A DNA stretch of 29,233 nucleotides from Bacteroidota bacterium (GTDB taxonomy: Bacteria > Bacteroidota > Bacteroidia > Chitinophagales > Chitinophagaceae), in NCBI GenBank assembly GCA_023417815.1, contig JAEZEI010000036.1, positions 1 through 29,233 on the forward strand. Direction: 5' to 3'. Position 1 is the stretch's first letter. The number at the start of each line of letters is the position of its first letter. The notes under the pieces were generated by a model. That model was not told the DNA's origin. It did no database searches and saw nothing but the letters and a program-made list of their open reading frames with translations. Below are positions 1 through 8,437 of this stretch, piece after piece. The position numbers and the translations under genes are program-made.

Positions 1-2
1 AT

Positions 3-1265
3 TCTCTTGCACCTGTGATCGTAAGGACCAATCCGCCAATGGGCGCAACAAACTTCAGGGGAAGGGTGATCACATTTCAATTCGACGAATATATCGAGTT
101 GCAGGACCTTCAGAATAATTTCTCCTATACTCCTTTCCAGAACCAGAGTCCTGTGGTTTCCTATAATCTTCGTACCGTCACAGTCCGTTTGCGCGACAGC
201 CTGAAACCTAACACCACTTATTTTATTAATCTCGGGAATTCAGTCAGGGATATAAATGAAGGGAATATTTATCCTGACCTGGGGATAGCATTTTCAACAG
301 GTGATGTCCTGGATACACTGAATCTTCGTGGATCGGTTTCGCTTGCAGAAACTGGAGGTACAGACAGTACGATGGTGGCCATGCTTTATCGCAATGCCCA
401 TGATACAGCTGTTCGTTCACGGAAACCGGATTACCTTTCCCGGATCAGGGGCGATGGAAGTTTCAGCTTCTCCTATTTGCCCTCAGGGAATTACCGGGTG
501 TATGCCTTAAAAGATGGCGACCGCGACAGGACCTATAATTCTAAACGTGAAATGTTTGGCTTTCTTGATTCCATCATCATTTTACCTGGCAATGAAACAG
601 CAGTACAGTTGTATGCATACCAGGAGGAGAGCGCACCAGTGCCTCCTGCGCCAGGGTCAAGAATATTTACCTATACAACCGAAGCAGGTAAGGATCTGCA
701 GGATATCCTGTCACCCCTTTCGATAACGTTCAGCAGGCCATTATCAAATGTGAATGAGGAACAGTTCAGTATAAAGGATTCTTCCGGCAATGAAACAGAA
801 GGTAAGGTCTTTAACCTTGATTCTTCAAGGATGAAACTGGATATTGAAGTTCCCTGGCGTGAAGCGACCACCTATACGCTCACCTTCTCCGCTTCAGCGG
901 TTCAGGACACATCGGGGGCTGACCTTCAAAAAGGAGATACCATTTCTTTTCAAACCCGTTCTCAGAATGATTATGGCACTGTCCTCGCGAGGTTCCGGGG
1001 GCTTGATCTTTCCATGAACCCTGTTCTGCAGGTTTGGAATGGAAACGTCCTGGTTAAAAGTTATCCTCTTTCATCTCCTGAATGGAACAGTGGCATGTTC
1101 ATTCCCGGAGAATATACACTCAGGATATTATTTGACCGGAATGGCAACGGCACCTGGGATACAGGGAATTATGAATGGAAACTACAACCCGAGATCGTGA
1201 TCCCGGTTCAGCAAAAAATTACAGTTCGTGCGAATTTCGATAACGAGGTTATGATAGAATTATGA
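3..1265 (+). CDS. Ig-like domain surface protein, C-terminal part (5' end outside window)
   Basis: The frame is open to the window edge. The GTG at 15 lies inside conserved sequence (APVIVRTNPPMGATNF), so it is probably not the real start and the gene begins upstream. The visible ~420 residues contain a bacterial Ig-like (Big_5/SbsA type) domain marked by NPPMGATN, FDEYI and L-x-P-N-T-T-Y. A CnaB/carboxypeptidase-regulatory-like beta-sandwich follows, with GSFSFSYLPSGNYRVYAL and KDGDRDRTYNS. A second Ig-like unit comes next (about 220-320), with LSPLSITFSRPL and ATTYTLTF. The C-terminus has a FDRNGNGTWDTG loop that resembles a calcium-binding turn. Large proteins of this build are common Bacteroidota cell-surface or lipoproteins; no enzymatic role is visible. 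recR follows after 34 bases but appears to have its own promoter. The family assignment is fairly sure; the function is unknown. Confidence 0.8.
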   Translation, partial: SLAPVIVRTNPPMGATNFRGRVITFQFDEYIELQDLQNNFSYTPFQNQSPVVSYNLRTVTVRLRDSLKPNTTYFINLGNSVRDINEGNIYPDLGIAFSTGDVLDTLNLRGSVSLAETGGTDSTMVAMLYRNAHDTAVRSRKPDYLSRIRGDGSFSFSYLPSGNYRVYALKDGDRDRTYNSKREMFGFLDSIIILPGNETAVQLYAYQEESAPVPPAPGSRIFTYTTEAGKDLQDILSPLSITFSRPLSNVNEEQFSIKDSSGNETEGKVFNLDSSRMKLDIEVPWREATTYTLTFSASAVQDTSGADLQKGDTISFQTRSQNDYGTVLARFRGLDLSMNPVLQVWNGNVLVKSYPLSSPEWNSGMFIPGEYTLRILFDRNGNGTWDTGNYEWKLQPEIVIPVQQKITVRANFDNEVMIEL

Positions 1266-1287
1266 TTCCGGGATTAACGCGCCGGAT

Positions 1288-1295
1288 TATCTTTG
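1288..1295 (+). promoter_or_regulatory. Bacteroidota -7 element of recR, directly before the start codon
   Basis: TATCTTTG matches the TAnnTTTG consensus fully. TTC at 1266-1268, 19 bases upstream, is a two-of-three match to the -33 TTG. Only four bases separate the box from the recR ATG, so the predicted transcript would start at or within the start codon. Confidence 0.5.
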
Positions 1296-1299
1296 CAGG

Positions 1300-1923
1300 A
1301 TGATATTTTCTTCCCATTTACTGGAAAAGGCTGTGAATGAATTTGCCAGGCTCCCCGGCATTGGGAAAAAGACTGCTCTTCGGCTGGTACTTCACCTCAT
1401 AAAGCAGGATGAAAAGGAGGCAGGAATGCTTAGTTCTGCGATCTCTGAAATGCGCAACAATATCCGTTTTTGCAGAACATGCCATAATATTTCCGATACT
1501 GAACTTTGCAATATTTGCAGCAATACCATGCGGAAAAGCGAGATCATTTGCGTGGTGGAAAATATACGCGATGTGATCGCGATTGAAAGCACCCAGCAGT
1601 TCAATGGTGTTTACCATGTACTGGGAGGGATCATCTCTCCACTAGATGGAGTTGGGCCCGACCAGCTTAATATTGATTCACTTGTAGAACGCATAAAGGA
1701 AGGTGAAGTAAAGGAGATCATTTTTGCACTCAGTCCCAATATCCAGGGAGATACAACTATTTACTTTATCAGCAAGAAGATCAAGGATCTTGATGTGAAG
1801 GTAACCACTATTGCCCGCGGTATTGCTTTTGGCGGAGAGCTTGAATATGCCGACGAGCTTACCCTGGCAAGAAGTATAACCAACAGGATCCCCGTAGACA
1901 GGTTCATTTCATCTGCCAGTTGA
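1300..1923 (+). CDS. recR: Recombination mediator protein RecR
   Basis: RecR works with RecO (and RecF) to load RecA onto single-stranded DNA at gaps and breaks in the cytoplasm. The 207 residues are a normal length. The N-terminal helix-hairpin-helix shows as LPGIGKKTALRLVLHL (about 18-33). The four-cysteine zinc finger is C58, C61, C70 and C73. The Toprim domain starts near residue 82 (IICVVENIRDVIAIE) and contains YHVLGGIISPLDGVGP. The C-terminal region reads ARGIAFGGELEYADELTLARSI, which is typical of RecR. The ATG at 1300 gives the expected N-terminus. The promoter box sits four bases before it, and an 89-base gap separates it from the next gene. Confidence 0.97.
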   Translation: MIFSSHLLEKAVNEFARLPGIGKKTALRLVLHLIKQDEKEAGMLSSAISEMRNNIRFCRTCHNISDTELCNICSNTMRKSEIICVVENIRDVIAIESTQQFNGVYHVLGGIISPLDGVGPDQLNIDSLVERIKEGEVKEIIFALSPNIQGDTTIYFISKKIKDLDVKVTTIARGIAFGGELEYADELTLARSITNRIPVDRFISSAS

Positions 1924-1988
1924 TCCGGTTCAGTCCCAATTTCTCCCGGTTCGGGAACCTTTATTCTTTATAGGCATTTCCCCAGGTT

Positions 1989-1996
1989 TACATTTG
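1989..1996 (+). promoter_or_regulatory. Probable -7 element for the OB-fold/cytochrome operon
   Basis: TACATTTG is a full TAnnTTTG match, 16 bases before the ATG at 2013. At the -33 position (1967-1969, 19-base spacer) only TTT is found instead of TTG. It lies in the 89-base gap after recR. No other consensus box is visible before the genes that follow up to 9193, although weaker internal promoters, for instance at 4979-5040, cannot be excluded. Confidence 0.45.
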
Positions 1997-2012
1997 GTTC
2001 AAAATCCGGATC

Positions 2013-2450
2013 ATGAAACGCAATGCAAAAAAGGTGGCCATTTTAAGCATTACGCTTATCCTGGTTGCCGCTGCTGCTGTGGGATTTTATATGTATAACC
2101 GCGGGCCTGTGAACATCCGCACGAGCAGGTCGACCGAAATAAACGCAAAACAGCTTTACCAGGAATACCAGGAAGATAATATTAATGCCAGGTCAACTTA
2201 CGACGAAAAGATCCTCAGCGTTTCAGGAAAGGTTGCATCCATTTCCAAAAATCAACAGGGAGAACCAGTTGTTAAGCTTGAAACCGCAACCGATGGTGGA
2301 TATGTGAACTGCACATTCCAGGAACAGGTAAGCATGAACGAAGGAGAAATGGTTAAAATAAAAGGTTTATGCACCGGGATGGGACAGTCGGAACCAGAGC
2401 TGGGAATTCCCGGGGATGTATATATCTCAAGAGCAATTTTCATTAACTGA
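2013..2450 (+). CDS. Membrane-anchored OB-fold (tRNA_anti-like) protein
   Basis: This 145-residue protein has a positively charged start (KRNAKK) followed by one hydrophobic segment at about 8-27, so it is probably anchored in the inner membrane with a periplasmic domain. The rest looks like the small OB-fold family annotated as tRNA_anti-like in Bacteroidota. Supporting motifs are a helix with YQEYQEDNINA, then strands such as KILSVSGKVASI, VVKLETA, VNCTFQEQ, MVKIKGLCTG and the end motif VYISRAIFIN. The molecular function of the family is not known to me. It heads a same-strand series, and the next gene starts four bases after its stop, so it is probably co-transcribed with the cytochromes. 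Two cysteines (in VNCTF and LCTG) could form a disulfide in the periplasm. Confidence 0.7.
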   Translation: MKRNAKKVAILSITLILVAAAAVGFYMYNRGPVNIRTSRSTEINAKQLYQEYQEDNINARSTYDEKILSVSGKVASISKNQQGEPVVKLETATDGGYVNCTFQEQVSMNEGEMVKIKGLCTGMGQSEPELGIPGDVYISRAIFIN

Positions 2451-2454
2451 ACCA

Positions 2455-3138
2455 ATGAAGGCAACTGTTTTCATACTCACGGTCGTATTCATTACTATGT
2501 TACCTGCCTGCAAGCATGAGATACCGGGCATACCTGCGCCCGAACCGCCGGTGGTGCCTCCCGGAAGTAACCTGGTATGTTTTGAATCAGATATACTGCC
2601 CATCTTCATTTCGAATTGCGCCAAATCTGGTTGCCATGATGCTGACTCACACCAGGAAGGATATGTATTTGATTCCTATGAAAATATTATCAGGGATGGA
2701 ATAATTCCCGGGGATGCAAATGACAGCGAGGTTTATGAAGTGCTTTTTGAAGACGGAAATGATAAAATGCCCCGTCCACCCAACCCCGATCTTACAGCCC
2801 AGCAAAAAGCATTGATCGGAAGATGGATAAATGAAGGCGCCCGGAATACTACAAATTGCGGAACTGCCTGTGACCCGGGACAATTCAACTACAGCAGTAC
2901 TATCAGGCCGCTGTTAGGTACACATTGCACCGGGTGCCATAGCGGACCAGCGCCATCAGGTAACATTGATCTTTCTGTTTATGATGGGGTACGCAATGTT
3001 GCGCTGAGCGGCAGGCTGCTGGGGGCCATCACCCACACCCCGGGGTTTCAACCGATGCCGCAGGGAGGAAATAAACTGGGAGATTGCCAGATTCAACAGA
3101 TCAGGAGCTGGATCGATGCAGGCGCACCAAACAACTAA
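2455..3138 (+). CDS. Two-domain c-type cytochrome lipoprotein
   Basis: The ATG at 2455 is preferred to an upstream ATG at 2416 because it gives a clean lipoprotein signal peptide with lipobox LPAC (Cys19) and follows the previous stop by four bases. The mature 209 residues carry two haem-c sites. Domain 1 has C55-AKSG-C60-H61, a CX4CH motif, with a likely axial Met in KMPRPP (M105). Domain 2 has the standard C158-TG-C161-H162, with M201 in QPMPQGG. Domain 1 resembles the Planctomycete-type cytochrome domain (ILPIFISNC...GRWINEGA). Extra cysteines (42, 135, 139, 211) may form disulfides. It is probably a periplasm-facing or surface lipoprotein moving electrons for an unknown partner. Domain 2 closely resembles the product of the next gene. 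Confidence 0.85.
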   Translation: MKATVFILTVVFITMLPACKHEIPGIPAPEPPVVPPGSNLVCFESDILPIFISNCAKSGCHDADSHQEGYVFDSYENIIRDGIIPGDANDSEVYEVLFEDGNDKMPRPPNPDLTAQQKALIGRWINEGARNTTNCGTACDPGQFNYSSTIRPLLGTHCTGCHSGPAPSGNIDLSVYDGVRNVALSGRLLGAITHTPGFQPMPQGGNKLGDCQIQQIRSWIDAGAPNN

Positions 3139-3140
3139 TA

Positions 3141-3512
3141 ATGAAAAACCACTCATATTCTCTTCCTGTTCTGTTGGCTGCATTGTTGCCTTTCGCAGGA
3201 TGTTACTATGACAAGGAAGAATTACTTTACCCTGATTCTGCCTGTGATACAACGGCCGTTGCTTACAGTACCTCTGTTGTACCTATTCTGAGTGCCTCCT
3301 GTTACAGTTGTCATGCCGGATCTTTTCCTTCCGGAGGGATCCGGCTCGACAACCATGGATCTGTTGCTGCTTATGCAAACAATGGAAAACTAATGGGAGC
3401 TATTACACACAGTCCCGGCTTTTCACCTATGCCAAAAAACTCCGGGAAACTCAGTAACTGCAAGATCAATATCATACGGAAGTGGATAGAGGATGGAACC
3501 CCGAACAATTAA
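3141..3512 (+). CDS. Small mono-haem c-type cytochrome lipoprotein
   Basis: The ATG at 3141 lies two bases after the preceding stop and gives a lipoprotein signal with lipobox FAGC (Cys21). The 123-residue protein has one haem site, C54-YS-C57-H58, and a likely axial Met97 in SPMPKNSGKL. Its last ~80 residues align without gaps to domain 2 of the upstream cytochrome: both have YS-x3-PxL, GAITH-x-PGF-x-PMP, C-x-I-x2-IR-x-WI and end in PNN. The gene therefore probably arose by duplication of that domain. It should be periplasmic or outer-membrane anchored and act as an electron carrier; its redox partner is unknown. A YceI gene follows 16 bases downstream. Confidence 0.85.
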   Translation: MKNHSYSLPVLLAALLPFAGCYYDKEELLYPDSACDTTAVAYSTSVVPILSASCYSCHAGSFPSGGIRLDNHGSVAAYANNGKLMGAITHSPGFSPMPKNSGKLSNCKINIIRKWIEDGTPNN

Positions 3513-3528
3513 AAATAAAAACAGGTTA

Positions 3529-4074
3529 ATGAAAAAACTTATCACTTGTGCAATGATCATGATCGCTACAAATTCGATCGCACAGAAAATTTACACCAAG
3601 AATGGAAACATCTCGTTCTTCTCAAAGTCGCCGCTGGAGAATATTACAGCAGACAATAACCAGGTGATGAGCGTACTTAATACGCAGACAGGAGAAATGC
3701 AATTCTCTGTTCTGGTGAAAGGATTCCATTTTGAAAAAGCGCTTATGCAGGAGCACTTTAATGAGAATTATATGGAAAGCGAGAAGTACCCTAAATCAAC
3801 CTTTAAAGGAAATTTAGCTGATGTTTCGAAGGTTAACTTTAAGAAAGATGGTACCTACCCGGTATCAGTTATCGGCGACCTTTCTATTCATGGCGTTACT
3901 AACAAAGTGTCCGTACCCGGAACCATTACAGTTAAAGGAGGCAATATCACATCCAACGCAAAATTCACAGTAAGGCTTGCAGATTACAAGATTTCAGTTC
4001 CCAAAGTAGTGAGAGATAATATTGCTGAAAATATAGAGATCACTGTTGCATGCAGATATGACCAGAAAATGTAA
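3529..4074 (+). CDS. YceI-family periplasmic protein (first copy)
   Basis: YceI proteins are lipocalin-like beta-barrels that bind isoprenoid or other lipid chains in the periplasm. This one has 181 residues. The start at 3529 gives a signal peptide (MKKLITCAMIMIATNSIAQ) with probable cleavage before Q19; the in-frame ATG at 3493 overlaps the previous gene and would spoil it. Family signatures are ISFFSKSPLENI, MQEHFNENYMESEKYPKS, GDLSIHGVTNKVSVPG and, at the C-terminus, ADYKISVPKVVRDNIAENI. It is followed by a DUF5777 barrel gene after one base, and a second YceI copy lies at 5041. The specific ligand is unknown; a quinone or other isoprenoid would fit the cytochrome neighbours, but that is inference. 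Confidence 0.88.
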   Translation: MKKLITCAMIMIATNSIAQKIYTKNGNISFFSKSPLENITADNNQVMSVLNTQTGEMQFSVLVKGFHFEKALMQEHFNENYMESEKYPKSTFKGNLADVSKVNFKKDGTYPVSVIGDLSIHGVTNKVSVPGTITVKGGNITSNAKFTVRLADYKISVPKVVRDNIAENIEITVACRYDQKM

Positions 4075-4075
4075 C

Positions 4076-4978
4076 ATGATGTATAGAATCATTCTATTTG
4101 TATTGCTCATTTCTGCTTTCCCCGCAATTGCCCAGGACGATACAACTGATCTTATGAGCATGCTGGAAAAGGAAGTAATGAACGATGAAAAAAATGCTGT
4201 CAATTATACCACGGCCACCTTCAAAACTACGAGGCTCATAAATGGTCATACCGTTGAGAATGTAGGTAAAGGGGTTCTTGATGTAAAGATCTCTCACCGA
4301 TTCGGTAAGGTAAATGGCGGCGGATACGACCTCTTTGGACTCGATAATGCGACCATGCGGATGGGGCTCGACTATGGAATAACAAGAACACTGATGGCTG
4401 GGATCGGAAGAAGCACCTTTGAAAAAACGTATGATGCATTCTTAAAGTTTAAACTGCTCTCCCAATCCACCGGGAAAAGACGCATGCCGGTAACTTTAAG
4501 CTATGTTCCAACAGTAGCCTATAAAACGCAGAAATTTGAAGACCCTGACCGACAGAATTATAATACCAGCAGGTTCTTTTTCACTCACCAATTGTTATTG
4601 GGACGTAAATTCAGTGAAGGGACCTCGCTTCAGCTGATGCCAACTTTTACTCATCGTAACCTGGTGCCTAACGCCATGGATCCGAATGATCTTTTTGCAC
4701 TGGGAATTGGCGGAAGACAAAAGATCAGCAAGCGGGTTAGTATAAATGCAGAATATTATTATCAGCACCCCGATTACAAACTCGAAGGAACAACCAATTC
4801 ACTTTCTGTGGGATTCGATATTGAAACTGGAGGTCATGTGTTCCAGCTACATTTTACAAACAGCCAGGGTATGAGTGAAAGAACGTTCATTTCTGAAACC
4901 CGCGGAGAATGGGGGAAAGGGGATATCTATTTTGGATTCAACATTTCAAGGGTTTTTACAGTTGGAAAGCGGAGGTAA
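4076..4978 (+). CDS. DUF5777-family outer-membrane beta-barrel protein
   Basis: The 300-residue product begins with a signal peptide (MMYRIILFVLLISAFPAIA) cleaved before QDD. The ATG at 4076 lies one base after the YceI stop; an in-frame ATG at 4046 overlaps YceI and is unlikely. The mature protein has alternating beta-strand patterns rich in aromatic and glycine residues throughout, as in a 10-16 strand outer-membrane barrel. Examples are HRFGKVNGGGYDLFGLDNAT, LDYGITRTLMAGIGRST, VTLSYVPTVAY and VFQLHFTNSQGMSERTFI, with a last strand GDIYFGFNISRVFTVGKR. This matches the Bacteroidota DUF5777 family as I know it. The position between two lipoprotein cytochromes and two YceI genes suggests a joint role at the outer membrane; no transport substrate can be read from the sequence. 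Confidence 0.82.
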   Translation: MMYRIILFVLLISAFPAIAQDDTTDLMSMLEKEVMNDEKNAVNYTTATFKTTRLINGHTVENVGKGVLDVKISHRFGKVNGGGYDLFGLDNATMRMGLDYGITRTLMAGIGRSTFEKTYDAFLKFKLLSQSTGKRRMPVTLSYVPTVAYKTQKFEDPDRQNYNTSRFFFTHQLLLGRKFSEGTSLQLMPTFTHRNLVPNAMDPNDLFALGIGGRQKISKRVSINAEYYYQHPDYKLEGTTNSLSVGFDIETGGHVFQLHFTNSQGMSERTFISETRGEWGKGDIYFGFNISRVFTVGKRR

Positions 4979-5040
4979 AGTTAAAAAATCAAAAAACCAT
5001 GGTGAGACCTTAAATTCTTACCTAAGCTTTTCTATCTTGA

Positions 5041-5589
5041 ATGGTTTTTATGCGCCCTCTAATCCTGATAATATCTTTTCTTCTCGCTGGAGAGGCCTGG
5101 GGCCAGATAGCGGCCACAAACAACGGCCTGATCTCCTTTCGTTCAGATGCACCGCTCGAACTTATTACTGCAAGCAGTAAAGAAATGAAAGGACGGATAG
5201 ACCTTAAACGCAGGTTATTCGCCTTTTCGGTGAAGATGAATTCATTTAAAGGATTTAACAGCCCTTTGCAAAGAGAACATTTCAATGAAAACTATGTAGA
5301 GAGCGATCTTTATCCGGATGCCACCTTCAGCGGTAAGATCATAGAGGAAGTTGACCTCACCCTCGACGGATCCCATTCCATCAGGGCGAAAGGAAATCTT
5401 ACCATACATGGTGTTTCGCAGGAAAGGATAATTAAAAGTGATGTCATGGTAAAAAACGGCAGGATTTCCATTCACGCTGCTTTCACAGTATTATTGAGCG
5501 ACCATAATATTCCTGTTCCAAAGGTTGTTCATGAGAAACTTGCCTCTGAAATAAAATTGGAAGTAAAAGCTGATCTTATACAACAATGA
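5041..5589 (+). CDS. YceI-family periplasmic protein (second copy)
   Basis: This 182-residue protein is a diverged paralogue of the YceI protein at 3529. Shared blocks include REHFNENYVESDLYPDATF, GNLTIHGVSQERII and NIPVPKVVHEKLASEIKL. A signal peptide is visible, with probable cleavage after AWG before Q22. The start may be the ATG at 5041 or the one at 5050 (MRPLILII); both preserve the signal. A 62-base gap separates it from the DUF5777 gene, the largest gap in the operon, so a weak internal promoter is possible, but I see no consensus box. Its stop overlaps the start of the sensor kinase gene (ATGA, four bases), which implies translational coupling. The bound ligand is unknown. Confidence 0.87.
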   Translation: MVFMRPLILIISFLLAGEAWGQIAATNNGLISFRSDAPLELITASSKEMKGRIDLKRRLFAFSVKMNSFKGFNSPLQREHFNENYVESDLYPDATFSGKIIEEVDLTLDGSHSIRAKGNLTIHGVSQERIIKSDVMVKNGRISIHAAFTVLLSDHNIPVPKVVHEKLASEIKLEVKADLIQQ

Positions 5590-8435
5590 TACACGCAGCA
5601 AGATTGTTGCTTTTGTTATTGATCTCCCCAACGGTTGTGGCTCAATTTAACCCGGCGCGTTCCTTTACCCTGGAAGAAGAGAATTTAACTCCTTCAATAA
5701 ATGTGATCAGCAGGATACGTTCAGGTTATTTTCTGGTTGGGACTACGCATGGTCTTTATAAGTTTGATGGAAGCAGGTTTCAGTCGATTCCATTTCAAAA
5801 TTCAGAATATTCCGATACTGTTACTGCAATCCTGGAAGACAGGTCAGGAAAAACCTGGCTCGGGTTCAGAAGTGGCAGAATAGCACATATCATCAATAAT
5901 GTGCTTCAATTCTGGAATCCCGAAGAAGGCCATCCTAAAAAACAGGTGACATCCTTTTGCGAATCACCAGATGGAGCAATCTGGTTTTCAACCAATGGTG
6001 AAGGTGTATATTATTTTCAAAACAAAAGATTGTTCCTGGTGAATGAGTCCAATGGACTTAAAGACCTCCATGTATCTTCCCTTTCCATTGCTGGAAATAA
6101 TGTGATAGCTGGCACCGATAATGGCATTTACTTTATTTCGGGAAGCGGCTCTGCAAAAAATGCGACGAAAATTTCGGTGATGGAAGGGCTCCCAGATTAC
6201 ATCGTTACTGCAATTGCACAAAGTGAGAAGGGAAACTGGCTGGGATTCCATGATAATGGCTTCTGTTTTATTGATAATTCAGGAAAGATATCCAGGCCTT
6301 CGGTCACCAGGAACTGGGAAGGCGGTGAGATCACTGCAATGCTTTACCAGGGAAAAGATGTCTGGATCTCGACCAGGTCTGGTGACCTCTTCAGGTTTGG
6401 AACAAGTGATAGCAGTCTTACGAGGATCGCTACTTCACCTTCAACCGAAAATCTTCATTTACTTGCTTCAGATGTTCAGGGAAATATATGGGCAGGCGGA
6501 GGGTCTAAGATTCTTAGAACAGCGGGAAGGTCTATTACTTTCTATGCTATGCCTGAAGGAACATTAGGCGACCACATCCATGCACTTTTATATGATGCCT
6601 CCGGAAAATTCTGGATCCCCGATCAATACAATAACCTGGTGCAGTTATCCTATGAACACGGTAAGACCAGGATAAGGACCATGAAGATAAATTCACTTAA
6701 TGAAAAAACAGATATCACCTCGTTATACCAGGATAAAGAGGGGAAGATATGGATTGGTACAATGGGACAAGGAATATTCATCATGGACACGGGCTCACTT
6801 TCCTATTCCCGGCTGGATGATCTCGAGGGATTAAATGAAACAAGTATTCTTTCAGTGACCGGCAGAAAAAACAATATTTATGTATCCACCCTGCAGGGTT
6901 GTTTTCGCGTTAAAAGTAAAGATGGGGAATACAATGTTGAACAGATCGATCTGAGCCGGCCTGGCCAGGGATACATCTATACAGTACTTGAAGATTCAAA
7001 AGGACGATTATGGATCGCAACAGATGGCAATGGACTTTCCCTGTATCAGAATGGAAATCTTATAACTTATGATTCACGTTCGGGACTAAAAGACGACAGG
7101 ATTTATTCACTTGCTGAAGATCCGTCCGGAAATATCTGGTTCAGTACTGCTTCTGCGGGAATTTATAAATATTCCAACGGACAATTTCAAAATTTTGGTT
7201 TAAAGGAAGGGCTCACAAATCTGAATATATCCTCCATAAAATGTGATGCAAAAGGAAATATTGTAATCATAAATAAAACAGGGCTTGATGTAATTCATTC
7301 CGCAACAGGAAGCGTGTTCTATTTTAATGAGAATTACGGATTGCAAACCCTGAATGTTGAGGACCTGGGCGCTAATACACAGGCCAGTAACGGGGATATC
7401 TATTTCATCAGCGGGAATAATATTACCAGGTATACTGCAGGATCACTAATGGCTCCCAAAACGGTATTAGATAATGTTTTACTTTTTATGGAACCGGTTG
7501 AAGGAGGAAAAGACCGCTTTGACCACACTGAGAACAACTTTACCTTTCAATATACAGGTGTATACTTTTCAGATCCTGAACAGGTTTTTTATCAATACAA
7601 ACTGGAAGGCCTGGATACAACCTGGATAATAACCAGGGACCGAAACCAGACATTCCCAAACCTGTCACCCGGGAAATACATTTTCAGGGTTCGATCCTCC
7701 CTGAACAGGAATTTTACGAATTCATCAGAAGCATCATTTGCCTTTGAGATAACACAGGCCTTCTATAAACAGCCCTGGTTCTTCGTTGCCTGCGGGATCT
7801 TTCTGCTGGGCATGTTCTATACCATTTTCCGTGCGAGAGAAAAACGATTGCGGAAAATTGCAGAAATGAAGAACGAACAGGAACGGGTAAAGTTTGCCTT
7901 GTTAAGGAACCAGGTAAATCCTCATTTCCTTTTCAACAGTTTTAATACATTAATTACAACCATTGAAGAAGATCCGGCAAGGGCTGTTGAATATACCGAG
8001 CAGCTTTCTGATTTTTTCCGGAACATCGTAACCTACCGCGACAAGGATGTTATCACCCTGCAGGAAGAATTCGAACTTTTAAGAACATATCTTTATCTGC
8101 AGAAAAAAAGGTATGGAGATAATTTATCACTTTCCATACCTGATGAGATCCCCGGGAACTTTCTTATCCCTCCTCTTACCTTACAACTTTTGATGGAAAA
8201 TGCAATCAAGCATAATGCTGTCAGCCGCGAAAGGCCCTTAAAAGTTAAACTCACCTATCATGACCAATATCTTGAGATAAAGAATAACAAGAATGAGAGA
8301 CTTAGTAAGGAAAAGGGTGCAGGAATGGGTTTACAGAACATAGTTAACAGGTATGGCATGTTAACCAGTAAAAAGGTTATTATAAAAGAAACTGAAAAAG
8401 ATTTTTCTGTTTCCCTTCCTCAAATAAACAGTTAA
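5586..8435 (+). CDS. LytS-type sensor histidine kinase with periplasmic Reg_prop beta-propeller
   Basis: The 949-residue sensor starts with a signal peptide (MIHAARLLLLLLISPTVVAQ). Residues ~25-630 hold repeated beta-propeller blades of the Reg_prop type; examples are EDRSGKTWLGFRSG, QDKEGKIWIGTMGQGIF (from ~382), EDSKGRLWIATDGNG and EDPSGNIWFSTASAGIY. A Y_Y_Y domain follows (~650-725: FQYTGVYFSDPEQVFYQYKL, SPGKYIFRVRSS). One transmembrane helix lies at ~731-750, then a short coiled linker and a His_kinase domain with H780 in NQVNPHFLFNS. The ATPase domain shows the N box (LLMENAIKHNAV) and G box (GAGMGLQNIVNRYG). It should sense a periplasmic signal and phosphorylate the regulator encoded two bases downstream. 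Unlike SusR-like hybrids it has no receiver or DNA-binding domain. The start overlaps the YceI gene by four bases, tying the sensor to the envelope operon. Confidence 0.92.
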   Translation: MIHAARLLLLLLISPTVVAQFNPARSFTLEEENLTPSINVISRIRSGYFLVGTTHGLYKFDGSRFQSIPFQNSEYSDTVTAILEDRSGKTWLGFRSGRIAHIINNVLQFWNPEEGHPKKQVTSFCESPDGAIWFSTNGEGVYYFQNKRLFLVNESNGLKDLHVSSLSIAGNNVIAGTDNGIYFISGSGSAKNATKISVMEGLPDYIVTAIAQSEKGNWLGFHDNGFCFIDNSGKISRPSVTRNWEGGEITAMLYQGKDVWISTRSGDLFRFGTSDSSLTRIATSPSTENLHLLASDVQGNIWAGGGSKILRTAGRSITFYAMPEGTLGDHIHALLYDASGKFWIPDQYNNLVQLSYEHGKTRIRTMKINSLNEKTDITSLYQDKEGKIWIGTMGQGIFIMDTGSLSYSRLDDLEGLNETSILSVTGRKNNIYVSTLQGCFRVKSKDGEYNVEQIDLSRPGQGYIYTVLEDSKGRLWIATDGNGLSLYQNGNLITYDSRSGLKDDRIYSLAEDPSGNIWFSTASAGIYKYSNGQFQNFGLKEGLTNLNISSIKCDAKGNIVIINKTGLDVIHSATGSVFYFNENYGLQTLNVEDLGANTQASNGDIYFISGNNITRYTAGSLMAPKTVLDNVLLFMEPVEGGKDRFDHTENNFTFQYTGVYFSDPEQVFYQYKLEGLDTTWIITRDRNQTFPNLSPGKYIFRVRSSLNRNFTNSSEASFAFEITQAFYKQPWFFVACGIFLLGMFYTIFRAREKRLRKIAEMKNEQERVKFALLRNQVNPHFLFNSFNTLITTIEEDPARAVEYTEQLSDFFRNIVTYRDKDVITLQEEFELLRTYLYLQKKRYGDNLSLSIPDEIPGNFLIPPLTLQLLMENAIKHNAVSRERPLKVKLTYHDQYLEIKNNKNERLSKEKGAGMGLQNIVNRYGMLTSKKVIIKETEKDFSVSLPQINS

Positions 8436-8437
8436 AT

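Noticed and set aside
1941..1960. CCCGGTTCGGG/GGTTCGGGAACC palindrome after recR as a terminator
   Set aside because: The stem is only four or five pairs with a very short loop and the following T-run is interrupted; support is too weak.
2416..2454. Upstream start for the first cytochrome lipoprotein
   Set aside because: It overlaps the OB-fold gene and places the lipobox 13 residues deeper; the ATG at 2455 gives a normal lipoprotein signal.
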